DNA from: CAZLYK01 sp964563495
GTDB taxonomy: Bacteria > Acidobacteriota > Blastocatellia > RBC074
Direction: 5' to 3'
NCBI GenBank assembly: GCA_964563495.1
Contig: CAZLYK010000033.1
Span: forward strand, 1 to 45,950
Length of the DNA: 45,950 nucleotides
Shown here: positions 21,915 through 33,360 of the stretch, in pieces
Layout of the letters: the number at the start of each line of letters is the position of its first letter
How positions within the stretch are numbered: position 1 is the stretch's first letter
The notes under the pieces: generated by a model
Told to the model about the DNA's origin: nothing
Databases searched by the model: none
The model's input: only the letters and a program-made list of their open reading frames with translations
Made by a program: the position numbers and the translations under genes

Positions 21915-23095
21915 ATCGACAGGCCAAAATCACCATCACGTTGCTTTCAGCCGCCCACTTCGTCACGGATTCTTATTCGAGTTTTCTCTTGCCGCTGCTG
22001 CCGCTGATCGCACTGCGCCTCAAGCTGACGCCGACCCAGGCAGGAATGATCATCCCGCTGCAAATGCTCACATCCTCGTTGATGCAGCCGCTCTATGGAA
22101 TGATCTCTGACCGTTATTTGAAACGTGCGATGTCGGTCTATGGGCCGCTTGTCGCGGCGATCTTCTTTTCGAGCATAGGGCTGGCCGGCAGCCTTCCGGT
22201 CTTGCTCGTTTTTGTGATCCTGGGCGGGTTTGGGATTGGAGCCTTCCACCCGCAGAGCGCCTCGCTCGTCACTCGCGCGAGCCACGAGCGCCAGGCGACG
22301 ACCATGTCGCTCTTCTCCTCCGCCGGGACGATCGGCGTCGCCGTCGGCCCGCTGCTGGTCGCGTGGGTGGTGTCGGAATTCGGGCTCGAGCGGAGCTACT
22401 ATACCGTCGTTCCGGGTTTGATTATCTGGGCCCTGCTCTGGCGTTACTGCCCGGTATCCGACAATCGCCAACACCTGCAGGACGCGCCGCCGTTGAGCGA
22501 ATCGCTGCGGGCGGTCTGGCAGCCGCTGACCATACTCTACCTGGCCACAGTCTTGCGATCCGCCGTCCACGTCAGCGTCCAGACTTACCTGGCGTTCCTG
22601 CTCAAAAATCAGGGATTGTCGTTGACCCAAAGCGCCTGGGTGATCGGGGGGTTTATCCTCTTCGGCGGGATCGGCGGTCTCTTCGGCGGCACGTTTGCTG
22701 ATCGCTGGGGCGCGCGGAGGGTGAGCTTTTACTCTATGTCGCTGGCCGGGCCTTTGATGATCGCCGCGTTTTCGATCGACGGGCCGCTGAGTTATCTTCT
22801 TTTGGCCTTAGGCGGGACATTCCTCAATGTCGGGGTTCCGGTCAATGTAGTCATGGCGCAGCGCCTGGTTCCGGGTGGTGCGAGCACGGTCGCGGCCCTC
22901 ATGATGGGATTTGCCTGGGGAGCGGGCGCACTGCTCGCGCCGATCACCGGCGTCCTGAGCGCCCAGGTCGGTTTTCAACACGCGCTCAGGGCGGTCAGCC
23001 TCTTGACATTATTATCTGCCGCCCTGCTTTGGCGATTCCCCAAAGACTCGTCCCGCCCGAGCTTGTCGACAGAGAGTTTGAAATTTGAAACTTGA
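21911..23095 (+). CDS. MFS transporter, fosmidomycin-resistance (Fsr)-like
   Basis: This 394-aa protein with about 12 transmembrane helices is of the Fsr-like branch of the major facilitator superfamily. It shows SAAHFVTDSYSSFLLPLLP in helix 1, the YGMISDRY loop between helices 2 and 3, and GIGAFHPQSASL in helix 4, the branch signature. Efflux of a small molecule is likely; the drug or metabolite is unknown. It is coupled to the PuuD-like hydrolase by a 4-nt overlap. The last residues (SLKFET) are encoded by an AT-rich TTTGAAATTTGAAACTTGAG stretch that looks like a second kind of intergenic repeat. Confidence 0.85.
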   Translation: MNRQAKITITLLSAAHFVTDSYSSFLLPLLPLIALRLKLTPTQAGMIIPLQMLTSSLMQPLYGMISDRYLKRAMSVYGPLVAAIFFSSIGLAGSLPVLLVFVILGGFGIGAFHPQSASLVTRASHERQATTMSLFSSAGTIGVAVGPLLVAWVVSEFGLERSYYTVVPGLIIWALLWRYCPVSDNRQHLQDAPPLSESLRAVWQPLTILYLATVLRSAVHVSVQTYLAFLLKNQGLSLTQSAWVIGGFILFGGIGGLFGGTFADRWGARRVSFYSMSLAGPLMIAAFSIDGPLSYLLLALGGTFLNVGVPVNVVMAQRLVPGGASTVAALMMGFAWGAGALLAPITGVLSAQVGFQHALRAVSLLTLLSAALLWRFPKDSSRPSLSTESLKFET

Positions 23096-23113
23096 GATTT
23101 GAGAGATTGAATT

Positions 23114-24184
23114 ATGGGTCTTTTTTGGAAACGTAAGGGTGGAAGTGATTTTATTTCGCTCGGGCTGAATACGCCGGCCGAACCGGTGGTCGAACAGGAA
23201 GAGACAAAACCTGAGGCCATCCCTCAGGAGGTGACCGAGGCGGTTGACGATGAGAAGTTCCTCGACCGTTTTCGCAAGGCAATCACCTCGACGCGCGAAA
23301 ACATCGCGTCGAAGATCGAGGAGGTTGTTAAGGGCAAGAAGGAGATCGACTCGACGACGCTCGAAGAGCTGGAAGAGGCGCTGATCAGCGCCGATATCGG
23401 CGTCCAGACGACGCTCGAGATCATCGAAGATGTGCGCAAACAGGTCGATCGACAGGCGCTCAAGGATGTCGACGAATTGAAGCGCGTAATCAAGCAGCAC
23501 CTCCTCGATATCCTCGAAAAGGCCGAGAAGGCGCGCGGGGTGTCATCAGAGACGGCCGTCCCGGACAATCTCCGGCCATACGTGCTCATGGTCGTCGGAG
23601 TCAACGGGTCGGGCAAGACGACGACCATTGGTAAACTCGCCCAGCGGATCAAGTCCGAAGGCTACGATGTGCTGATCTGCGCCGCCGACACGTTTCGCGC
23701 CGCCGCTTCGGACCAATTGGCGATCTGGGCCGAGCGTGCGGGCGTGCCGCTGATTCAGCAGAAGCAGGGAACAGATCCGGCGGCCGTGCTCTTCGATTCG
23801 CTCAAATCGGCCAAAGCGCGCAACGCCGATGTGTTGATCGTCGACACCGCGGGTCGCCTCCACAATAAAGCGAACCTCATGGCCGAATTGGAGAAGATGC
23901 GGCGGATTGCGGGGCGGGAAGTCACCGCTGCGCCGCACGAGACGCTTTTGGTGGTCGATGCCGTAACCGGGCAGAACGGCCTGAGCCAGGCGCGCGAATT
24001 TATGAAAGTCGCGGATGTCACCGGGTTGGTGCTGACCAAGCTCGACGGCACGGCCAAAGGGGGGATTGCCGTCGCGATCGCCAAGGAATTGAACCTGCCG
24101 ATCCGTTACTGCGGAATCGGTGAGAAGGCCGATGATCTGGTGGTCTTCGATCCCAGGTCATACGTCGACGGTCTGTTTGATTAA
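23114..24184 (+). CDS. ftsY: Signal recognition particle receptor FtsY
   Basis: This SRP receptor GTPase docks SRP-ribosome complexes at the membrane for co-translational insertion. The 356-aa protein has a short acidic N-terminal region (about 20-45), an N domain of helices (about 48-145), and the G domain with P-loop GVNGSGKTT (162-170), DTFRAAA (192-198), DTAGR (244-248) and TKLDG (308-312). No membrane anchor is present, which is usual for short FtsY forms. The start ATG fits the MGLFWKRK family pattern. ribD follows one base after its stop. Confidence 0.97.
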   Translation: MGLFWKRKGGSDFISLGLNTPAEPVVEQEETKPEAIPQEVTEAVDDEKFLDRFRKAITSTRENIASKIEEVVKGKKEIDSTTLEELEEALISADIGVQTTLEIIEDVRKQVDRQALKDVDELKRVIKQHLLDILEKAEKARGVSSETAVPDNLRPYVLMVVGVNGSGKTTTIGKLAQRIKSEGYDVLICAADTFRAAASDQLAIWAERAGVPLIQQKQGTDPAAVLFDSLKSAKARNADVLIVDTAGRLHNKANLMAELEKMRRIAGREVTAAPHETLLVVDAVTGQNGLSQAREFMKVADVTGLVLTKLDGTAKGGIAVAIAKELNLPIRYCGIGEKADDLVVFDPRSYVDGLFD

Positions 24185-24185
24185 G

Positions 24186-25298
24186 ATGTCTGATCAGGAT
24201 TTCATGAAACTCGCTCTCGATCTAGCCGCGGAGGGCAGAGCGATGGTCAGCCCCAACCCGTTGGTGGGCTCGGTCGTAGTCAAAGACGGCCGGATACTCG
24301 GCAGAGGTTATTACCGCTACCATGAATTGAACCACGCCGAGGTCTGGGCGCTGGAAGAGGCGGGGGAGTCGGCGCGCGGCGCGACGGTCTATGTCAATCT
24401 CGAACCGTGTTCGCATCAGGGGGCCGGAAAACGCACGCCGCCCTGCGTCAAGGCCCTGATCGAGAGTGGGGTCAAGCGGGTGGTGGCCTCGATGGTCGAT
24501 CCGAACCCACGCGTCGATGGACGAGGGTTCGAACAGTTACGCAAAGCCGGGATCGAAGTGATCGTCGGATTGATGGAGCAGGAGGCGCAGCGGCTCAACG
24601 AAAAATATGCGAAGTATGTCACGACCGGGCTTCCATTTGTCCACTTGAAAGCGGCGTCTTCGCTGGACGGCCGGATCGCCACCCGCGCCGGCGATTCCAA
24701 GTGGATCACCGGAGCGGAAGCGCGGATGGCTTCGCAGGCTCTGCGGCACGAATACGACGCGATTCTGGTTGGGATCGGCACGGTGCTGGCGGATGATCCC
24801 GCCCTGACCGATCGGACCGGGAAGCCGCGGCGAAAGCCGCTCGTCCGCGTAGTGCTCGATCCAGGTTTGCGCATCCCTCCCGAATCTCAGCTCGTCAGGA
24901 CAGCCGGGGAATACCCGCTGATCATCTTCACCGCGACCGATCAGACAGACTCTGCGAAAGTCTCTCGGTCGCTGCTCGAAGATCTGGGAGCGGAGGTGGT
25001 CTGCGTTGAATCGTGCAACGGCCGTCTGGATCTGATCGCAGTCTTAAAAGAGCTCTCTGGCCGCGAGGTGACCAGCCTGATCGTCGAGGGAGGCTCGACC
25101 GTCGCGTGGGCGTTTATCGAGCAACGACTGATCGACAAAGTGACTTTCTTCGTCGCACTCAAGATCATCGGCGGGCGCGACGCCGTCCCGGCAATCGGCG
25201 GAGATGGCTTTGAGCGTTTGCACCATGCATTGGAACTGCAAAAGATAGAAATCGTCGAGAGAGGTCGTGACCTCGAGATCACGGGTTATCCTGTGTAA
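24186..25298 (+). CDS. ribD: Bifunctional riboflavin biosynthesis deaminase/reductase RibD
   Basis: RibD carries out the deaminase and reductase steps after GTP cyclohydrolase II in riboflavin synthesis. From the ATG at 24186, one base after the ftsY stop, it is 370 aa. A longer frame begins inside ftsY but lacks conservation. The zinc deaminase domain (about 1-145) has His50-Ala-Glu52 and Cys75 and Cys87 in the PCSHQGAGKRTPPC motif. The reductase domain (about 150-370) includes LKAASSLDGRIAT and the SLIVEGGSTVAWAF segment. No other rib genes are nearby. Its last residues (YPV) and TAA stop are read through a reversed half copy of the palindromic element. Confidence 0.95.
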   Translation: MSDQDFMKLALDLAAEGRAMVSPNPLVGSVVVKDGRILGRGYYRYHELNHAEVWALEEAGESARGATVYVNLEPCSHQGAGKRTPPCVKALIESGVKRVVASMVDPNPRVDGRGFEQLRKAGIEVIVGLMEQEAQRLNEKYAKYVTTGLPFVHLKAASSLDGRIATRAGDSKWITGAEARMASQALRHEYDAILVGIGTVLADDPALTDRTGKPRRKPLVRVVLDPGLRIPPESQLVRTAGEYPLIIFTATDQTDSAKVSRSLLEDLGAEVVCVESCNGRLDLIAVLKELSGREVTSLIVEGGSTVAWAFIEQRLIDKVTFFVALKIIGGRDAVPAIGGDGFERLHHALELQKIEIVERGRDLEITGYPV

Positions 25299-25330
25299 TC
25301 CTGTGAAAATCCGGTTAATCCTGTCTATTT
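25286..25330 (-). repeat. Half copy of the palindromic element (reverse orientation) at the ribD end
   Basis: TTATCCTGTGTAATCCTGTG, then AAAATCCGG and TTAATCCTGTCTATTT, correspond to a right-hand arm alone. The ribD frame ends in it with TAT CCT GTG TAA. rsmA starts 8 nt later. Confidence 0.8.
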
Positions 25331-25337
25331 CTTTATC

Positions 25338-26147
25338 ATGCGAGCCAAACGCAGCCTCGGTCAAAACTTCCTGGTCGGATCTCATTACCCACAGCGCATC
25401 GTCCAGTCCATTTCTCCACAGGCTCATGAAACGCTGATCGAAATTGGTCCGGGGCGCGGCGCCCTGACGGAGTTGCTGGTCGAGAGCGGAGCGCGCGTGA
25501 TCGCGATTGAGCTCGATCGCGATCTGATCCCCCAACTGAGCCAGCGCTTTGCCGGGGCGGCGAATTTCAACTTGATCGAAGCCGATGCGTTGAAGGTCGA
25601 TTTCTGCTCTCTGATCGCACCGGCCGAGACTGCCCGCGTCGTCGCGAATTTGCCCTATTACGTTTCAACCCCGATCCTCCGGCGGTTGATCGAGCAGAGG
25701 CGCTGTCTGCGGGAGATGACGCTCATGCTCCAGCGCGAAGTCGTCGAGCGAATCAGCGCCGCGCCGGGCGGCAAGGAATACGGCTATCTGTCCGTCCTCG
25801 CACAGTTCTACTGTCAAACGGAGAAACTCTTTGACGTCCCGCCGGGAGCGTTTCGTCCCCCGCCAAAAGTCTATTCCAGCGTCATCCGGTTGCAGGTCAG
25901 ACCGCACCCGGCGGCTCCGGTCGATGACGAACGCCTCTTTCTTGAATTGATCAAGACGCTCTTTTCACAGCGCCGCAAGACGATCCTTAATAATTTGCGC
26001 GCCGGTTGCGGCCGACTTGGCCTGGAGGGCGAGACCACGGCTAAAGATATTTTGTCGGTTGCCGGGATCGATCCGGGCCGTCGGGCCGAAACCCTCTCGA
26101 TCGAAGAGATTGCCCGGCTTTCGAACGCGATTGCTCAGACCAATTGA
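25338..26147 (+). CDS. rsmA: 16S rRNA (adenine1518/1519-N6)-dimethyltransferase
   Basis: RsmA (KsgA) dimethylates two adjacent adenines near the 3' end of 16S rRNA, a late step in 30S assembly. At 269 aa it has the normal length. KRSLGQNFL opens the protein, the SAM-binding motif EIGPGRG lies at 35-41, an acidic ribose-binding residue at the end of strand 2 (IELDRDL), and the catalytic NLPYY at 104-108. The C-terminal helical domain is intact. The start ATG follows the repeat-derived end of ribD. Confidence 0.96.
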   Translation: MRAKRSLGQNFLVGSHYPQRIVQSISPQAHETLIEIGPGRGALTELLVESGARVIAIELDRDLIPQLSQRFAGAANFNLIEADALKVDFCSLIAPAETARVVANLPYYVSTPILRRLIEQRRCLREMTLMLQREVVERISAAPGGKEYGYLSVLAQFYCQTEKLFDVPPGAFRPPPKVYSSVIRLQVRPHPAAPVDDERLFLELIKTLFSQRRKTILNNLRAGCGRLGLEGETTAKDILSVAGIDPGRRAETLSIEEIARLSNAIAQTN

Positions 26148-26177
26148 AAAATATTTCGCTCCCGGCCGAATCGCCTC

Positions 26178-26206
26178 TCGTCACCGACCGACGCTTTCGA
26201 TATACT
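26178..26206 (+). promoter_or_regulatory. Probable sigma-70 promoter for rnj
   Basis: TCGTCA and TATACT are separated by 17 bp, with the -10 ending 34 nt before the RNase J start codon. The -10 is good (five of six) and the -35 moderate. Confidence 0.5.
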
Positions 26207-26239
26207 AATCTGTTAAATTTGAAATGCGGACATTGACAA

Positions 26240-27901
26240 ATGAAATTAGGTAAACTCCAAATCACTCCGCTCGGCGGTCTTGGACAATTCGGGATGAACA
26301 TGACTGTCTTCCGTTACGAAGAACAGATGATCATCATCGATTGCGGGATGATGTTTCCCGACGAGGACCTGCTCGGCGTAGATATCGCAATTCCAGACCT
26401 CTCCTATATTGAAGATCACCGCGATGAATTGATCGCGATCGTGCTGACCCACGCACACGAAGATCATGTCGGAGCGCTGCCATTCGTGCTGCAGGCGGCC
26501 AACGTTCCGATCTATGCCACCGAATTCACCTATGGCCTGGTCGAGGGCAAGCTCCAGGAATTCGGCCTGCTCGACAAAGTCGAGACTCACACCATTGACC
26601 CGCGTCAGAAATTCAAACTCGGCCCCTTCGAGATCGAGTTTATCCGCGTTTCGCACTCGCTGGTCGACTGCGTCGCCCTGGCGATTCAGACGCCGGTCGG
26701 CGTGGTTGTCCACACCGGTGATTTCAAGGTCGATGAGACGCCGGTCATGGGCGATCCGATCGACTTGAAGCGGTTGACGCAATATGGCGATGCCGGTGTG
26801 CTGGCGCTGCTCTCGGATTCGACCAATGTCGAGCGCGAGGGGCGCACCGGATCGGAGAAGGCCGTCATCCCGGCCTTCGAAAAGATCTTCGATCAAGCCC
26901 GGGGCCGGGTCGTCGTTTCGTGTTTTGCGACGAGCATTCATCGCCTCCAGATCGTTTTCGATCTGGCCGCCGAGAAACGCCGTTCGGTGGTTCTGCTCGG
27001 TCGGAGCATGCTACGCAACGTCGAGGTCGCGACCAAATACGGTTATCTGGATATCGATGAGGGCCGGCTCGTCAGCCCGCAGCAGGCCAAGAAGATGTCG
27101 CCGGATGAGGTCTGCCTGATCGTCACCGGCAGCCAGGGCGAGCCGATGGCGGCGCTCGCGCGCATGTCCGTCGATTCGCATAAGGATGCGAACGTGCTCC
27201 CCGGCGACACCGTGGTCATCTCGGCCAGACAGATCCCGGGCAACGAGAAATCGATCTCGCGCATGATGAATCACCTCTTCAAGAAGGGCGCCCGCGTGAT
27301 CGATTCGAGCATCGCCAGGATTCACGTCTCGGGCCACGGCCGCGAAGACGACCTCAAGATCATGTATCAAGCCGTCCGTCCGAAGTTTTTGATCCCGATC
27401 CACGGCGAGACCCGCCAGCTTTACCGCCACGCCGAAGCGGCGCGCAAATGGGGAGTCCCCAGCGATCGGATCGTGCTGGCTGAGAGTGGAGACGTGATCG
27501 AACTCGATGAGTCGAGCGCACAGGTCGGCGAAAAGATCACCGTCGGTCGCACCCTGATCGACGATTCGGGGTTCGGGCGCATCGATGATGTGGTCTTGCG
27601 TGATCGCAAGCATCTGGCTTATGACGGCATCGTCTTGCCGATCGTCGCGATCAATAAATCCTCCGGTGAACTCGAATCAGCCCCCGAAGTCATTCAAAGA
27701 GGACTGGCTTTGAGCGACGATGGATCCGAATTTTTGCAGAAGGCCCGCCTCCTGGTGGCAGAGACGATCGCCGGCGCCAGCCACGAAGAACGCGTCGACT
27801 GGGCGGTGATTAAAGAGAAGATCCGCCTCGAACTCAAACGCTATATTCAAAAAGAGACCGGCCGCCGCCCGATGATCATTCCCGTCGTCCTCGAGATCTG
27901 A
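26240..27901 (+). CDS. rnj: Ribonuclease J
   Basis: RNase J is a metallo-beta-lactamase/beta-CASP ribonuclease with endonuclease and 5'-3' exonuclease activity in RNA decay and rRNA maturation. The 553-aa protein has the metal motif HAHEDH (His71, His73, Asp75, His76), a further motif around VSHSL, VHTGDFK, the beta-CASP region (about 205-350, GRSMLRNVE, TGSQGEP) and HVSGHGREDD. The C-terminal domain is present. The beta-lactamase part starts directly at KLQITPLGGLGQFGMN, as in characterised members. It probably has its own promoter. Confidence 0.95.
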   Translation: MKLGKLQITPLGGLGQFGMNMTVFRYEEQMIIIDCGMMFPDEDLLGVDIAIPDLSYIEDHRDELIAIVLTHAHEDHVGALPFVLQAANVPIYATEFTYGLVEGKLQEFGLLDKVETHTIDPRQKFKLGPFEIEFIRVSHSLVDCVALAIQTPVGVVVHTGDFKVDETPVMGDPIDLKRLTQYGDAGVLALLSDSTNVEREGRTGSEKAVIPAFEKIFDQARGRVVVSCFATSIHRLQIVFDLAAEKRRSVVLLGRSMLRNVEVATKYGYLDIDEGRLVSPQQAKKMSPDEVCLIVTGSQGEPMAALARMSVDSHKDANVLPGDTVVISARQIPGNEKSISRMMNHLFKKGARVIDSSIARIHVSGHGREDDLKIMYQAVRPKFLIPIHGETRQLYRHAEAARKWGVPSDRIVLAESGDVIELDESSAQVGEKITVGRTLIDDSGFGRIDDVVLRDRKHLAYDGIVLPIVAINKSSGELESAPEVIQRGLALSDDGSEFLQKARLLVAETIAGASHEERVDWAVIKEKIRLELKRYIQKETGRRPMIIPVVLEI

Positions 27902-28437
27902 TGAAAACATCTGTTGTCACCTGGTGTCATCGATAGGCGACAACTGCAAACCTAAGAGTATCAATTATTAATCTTCGGTAGCTTGAAGTAATAAATGGTT
28001 GACATGGCTTACCTCCTCGCATAGACTGCGGCTTGACTGGCTCACCTTACGGGCCATAGAAAATCGGCAGACGAGTTTTTCGATGTGGTCATTTGGCTTG
28101 ATTGCTCGTTATTGCCGTCACTTGCCAATCCCCGTCAAGCGGTGTGACTTCATCGACACAGTTGAGGAATGATGCCTCGGTAGATCACAACGCCCCCAGC
28201 GATGTTGAAAATTAAAACCTTAGCGAGCCGGTAAATTGTGGGACCAAGGAACAACGCTTGCATTGTTTTAATCGAAGATGACTTGCCTGCTCGCGACGAA
28301 GCGAGGAAGCCCACAGGTTAACAGACTTATGCCTCGAAGGTTTTAGGATACTTGACTTCGTCATTGGTCTAAGACGATTTGCGATGTCATCAACAAACTG
28401 AGGAATGATTCATCAGTTGTAAAAGGAGTTTTCACGG
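27902..28437. other. 536-bp gene-free interval
   Basis: No protein gene is supported. A weak dyad (27913-27922 with 27935-27944, one mismatch) follows the rnj stop by about 11 nt but has no U-tract. The motif TGAGGAATGAT occurs twice, near 28163 and 28399. A minus-strand 14-codon frame with a strong Shine-Dalgarno sequence lies at 27961-28005. The rest is moderately AT-rich and could be decayed sequence or an unrecognised RNA. The right end carries AAAGGAG, the ribosome-binding site of the next gene. Confidence 0.6.
27961..28005 (-). CDS. Possible 14-aa leader-type ORF
   Basis: The minus strand has AGGAGGT (28011-28017) 5 nt before an ATG, followed by 14 codons (MSTIYYFKLPKINN) and TGA. The ribosome-binding site is unusually good for this region. 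No downstream minus-strand gene exists for a leader peptide to control, so it may be chance. Confidence 0.2.
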   Translation of the reverse strand: MSTIYYFKLPKINN

Positions 28438-29421
28438 ATGCGAACCTCACGCAACTTCACATTCTTTATCTTTTTTCTTTTTGCCGCTCTCTCTTTGTCG
28501 AATGGTATGGATGCGCAGGCTCAGTCAAGCCCATTTCCCTGGGATGGGGTGGTGAATGATCAAAAAGCAGGTTCGGTGTTGTTCTTTAATGTCTACACCT
28601 CCGGCGTTGCCGGCCCGATTAGTGAAGATACTCGGATCAACATCACCAACACCTCATCAACCAAGTCGGTCGCAGTCCACATCTTCTTCATCGATGGCGA
28701 GACCTGCAGCCCGGCCGACTACGTCATCTGCATGACGCAGAATCAGACGTATAGCTTCCTGGCATCAGCTTTTGATCCGGGAACAGAGGGCTACATCGTA
28801 GCCGTGGCAATCGACGGGAATGGTTTTCCGATCAAACACAATTATCTGATCGGTGATGAGTATGTCCGCTTCAGCTCGGGCCATTCCGGCAGTCTGGGCG
28901 CTGAAGCCGTCGCGGCTCAATGGATTGAGGAAGCCTACGAGACCGACTTCATGTTCGATCTCAAATTCAACGGCGACCAGTATGATCTGCTGCCGTCGGT
29001 CCTGGCGATCGATGGGATTCCGAGCATCAATGACGGCAACGACACCATGATCATTCTCAATCGCCCGACGGGCGATTTCGCCTTCGGCTCGGATCCGATC
29101 GGCACGATCTCCGGTTTGTTGTTCAACGAGGTCGAGGTCTCACACAGCTTCTCGTTCAAGTCGGACCAGTGCCAGTACAAATTCAGCTTGACCAACAGCT
29201 TCCCTCGCACGGTTCCGCGGATTGGGAATGTCATTCCCACCGGGACGACGGGGTGGATGAAGTTGTATAGCCTGACCGGATGCGCTTTGCTCGGCGCGGT
29301 GTTCAACTCCAATTCGCAACCGGGCTTACCGACATCCTTCAACGGCGGCCGCAATCTGACCGCGCTGAGACTGGCAAAGGCGGTCATCAGCATCCCGGTC
29401 TTCCCGGTAAATTGCCGTTAG
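28438..29421 (+). CDS. Secreted protein of unknown function
   Basis: This 327-aa protein is not recognised. Residues about 8-28 form a signal peptide ending MDAQAQ, so it should be exported. The mature part is rich in Asn, Ser, Thr and aromatic residues, with alternating hydrophobic strands such as TRINITNTSSTKSVAVHIFF, suggesting a beta-sandwich. There is no lipobox and no obvious catalytic motif; mature cysteines are few and scattered. The start ATG lies 9 nt after AAAGGAG. It stands alone between a long intergenic region and the convergent sucC. Confidence 0.7.
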   Translation: MRTSRNFTFFIFFLFAALSLSNGMDAQAQSSPFPWDGVVNDQKAGSVLFFNVYTSGVAGPISEDTRINITNTSSTKSVAVHIFFIDGETCSPADYVICMTQNQTYSFLASAFDPGTEGYIVAVAIDGNGFPIKHNYLIGDEYVRFSSGHSGSLGAEAVAAQWIEEAYETDFMFDLKFNGDQYDLLPSVLAIDGIPSINDGNDTMIILNRPTGDFAFGSDPIGTISGLLFNEVEVSHSFSFKSDQCQYKFSLTNSFPRTVPRIGNVIPTGTTGWMKLYSLTGCALLGAVFNSNSQPGLPTSFNGGRNLTALRLAKAVISIPVFPVNCR

Positions 29422-29425
29422 AAAC

Positions 29426-29518
29426 AAGCGACAGGGTTGACAAGCTAATAGCTGCAGGATTTGACAAGATATCGGCTTGTCAAATCCTGCAGCTATTAGC
29501 TTGTCAACCCTGTCGCTT
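29426..29518. repeat. Perfect but divergent palindromic element between convergent genes
   Basis: Arms 29426-29468 and 29476-29518 are perfect 43-bp inverted copies around 7 nt. The sequence (GCGACAGGGTTGACAAGC and so on) is the most divergent in the window, yet both arms match exactly. It abuts the stop codon of sucC (29519-29521). Confidence 0.95.
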
Positions 29519-30682
<1,164 letters not shown>

Positions 30683-30879
30683 CAATGCCTCGTTCAAATA
30701 GGTTGGTGATACGGGGATAAAACGAAGGCAGAGTGTAAGAGCGGGACCGTCAAAAGGCAAGCTGGGGACCAATTGATTTTTCTCTTACCCATCCGTATGA
30801 TTGACCTTGCTTCAGCTCAATGACCGACTCCGTGAAACTCACCACCATTTAAACCAGAGAAAGGTTTGATTCATCCGTT

Positions 30880-32460
<1,581 letters not shown>

Positions 32461-32476
32461 TGATTACCCTACGACA

Positions 32477-32532
32477 GCAATTTTCAAGTTTGTCTGACCG
32501 CCAGGACGCGGTCAGACAAACTTGAAAATTGC
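32477..32532. repeat. Perfect 25-bp inverted repeat between serA and hisF
   Basis: Arms 32477-32501 and 32508-32532 are perfect inverted copies around CAGGAC. It is unrelated to the AATAGACAGG family, has no U-tract, and ends 7 nt before the hisF ATG, so a hairpin would lie over the hisF ribosome-binding region. Confidence 0.93.
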
Positions 32533-32539
32533 GATAAAT

Positions 32540-33301
32540 ATGCTGGCTAAACGGATCATTCCCTGTCTCGACGTCGATCGCGGGCGCGTGGTCAAGGGGA
32601 TCAGCTTCATCAATCTGGTCGACGCCGGCGACCCGGTCGAGCAGGGTGCACGTTATGACCGCGAGGGCGCCGATGAGCTGGTTTTTCTCGATATCACCGC
32701 GTCATCGGATCGCCGCGAGATCGTCGCCGATATGGTCCGGCGGGTCGCCGATCGGGTCTTTATCCCGTTTACAGTCGGGGGCGGCGTCCGGACAGTCGAA
32801 GACATACAGGCGATTCTCAAAGCCGGCGCCGACAAGATTTCGGTCAATACCGCGGCGGTGCAGAATCCGGATCTGATCCGTCAGGGTGCAGAGCGGTTTG
32901 GCGCCCAATGCATCGTCGTCGCGATCGACGCCAAGAGCAGAGCGGGCAGTCGCCCGGCGTGGGAGGTCTATCTTCACGGCGGGCGCACGCCGACGGGGAT
33001 AGATGTGGTCGAGTGGGCGCAGCGAGCCGCGACACTCGGCGCCGGCGAGATCCTTCTCACCAGCATGGATTGCGACGGGCGCCAGGACGGTTACGATCTC
33101 GAACTGACCCGCGCCGTCGCCGAGGCGGTCAACATCCCCGTCATCGCCTCGGGCGGCGCGGGTAAACTGGAGCACCTCTTGCAGGCATTGACTGCCGGCG
33201 GCGCGAGTGCGGTGCTGGCGGCCTCGATCTTTCATTTCGGAGAATTTACCATCGATCAGGCGAAGCAGTATCTGCGTGAACACGGTATACTGATGCGGTG
33301 A
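32540..33301 (+). CDS. hisF: Imidazole glycerol phosphate synthase, cyclase subunit
   Basis: HisF uses ammonia from HisH to convert PRFAR to imidazole-glycerol phosphate and AICAR in histidine synthesis. The 253-aa length from the ATG at 32540 matches the family (MLAKRIIPCLDVD). An upstream TTG frame would begin inside the palindrome. The (beta/alpha)8 barrel shows catalytic Asp11 and Asp130 (VVAIDAK), FTVGGGVRT and VIASGGAGK. hisH is not adjacent. No Shine-Dalgarno sequence is clear, because the inverted repeat occupies the leader. Confidence 0.96.
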   Translation: MLAKRIIPCLDVDRGRVVKGISFINLVDAGDPVEQGARYDREGADELVFLDITASSDRREIVADMVRRVADRVFIPFTVGGGVRTVEDIQAILKAGADKISVNTAAVQNPDLIRQGAERFGAQCIVVAIDAKSRAGSRPAWEVYLHGGRTPTGIDVVEWAQRAATLGAGEILLTSMDCDGRQDGYDLELTRAVAEAVNIPVIASGGAGKLEHLLQALTAGGASAVLAASIFHFGEFTIDQAKQYLREHGILMR

Positions 33302-33360
33302 CTCGACGGATCATTAACTTATTGTCCTCGCCCCGAATCCAAAGTCAGGAGTTGTTTTGC

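Noticed and set aside
33298..33360. Start of the alpha/beta hydrolase overlapping hisF by ATG-A
   Set aside because: The upstream extension would bury the signal peptide. The ATG at 33361 has AGGAG in position and begins a normal signal sequence.
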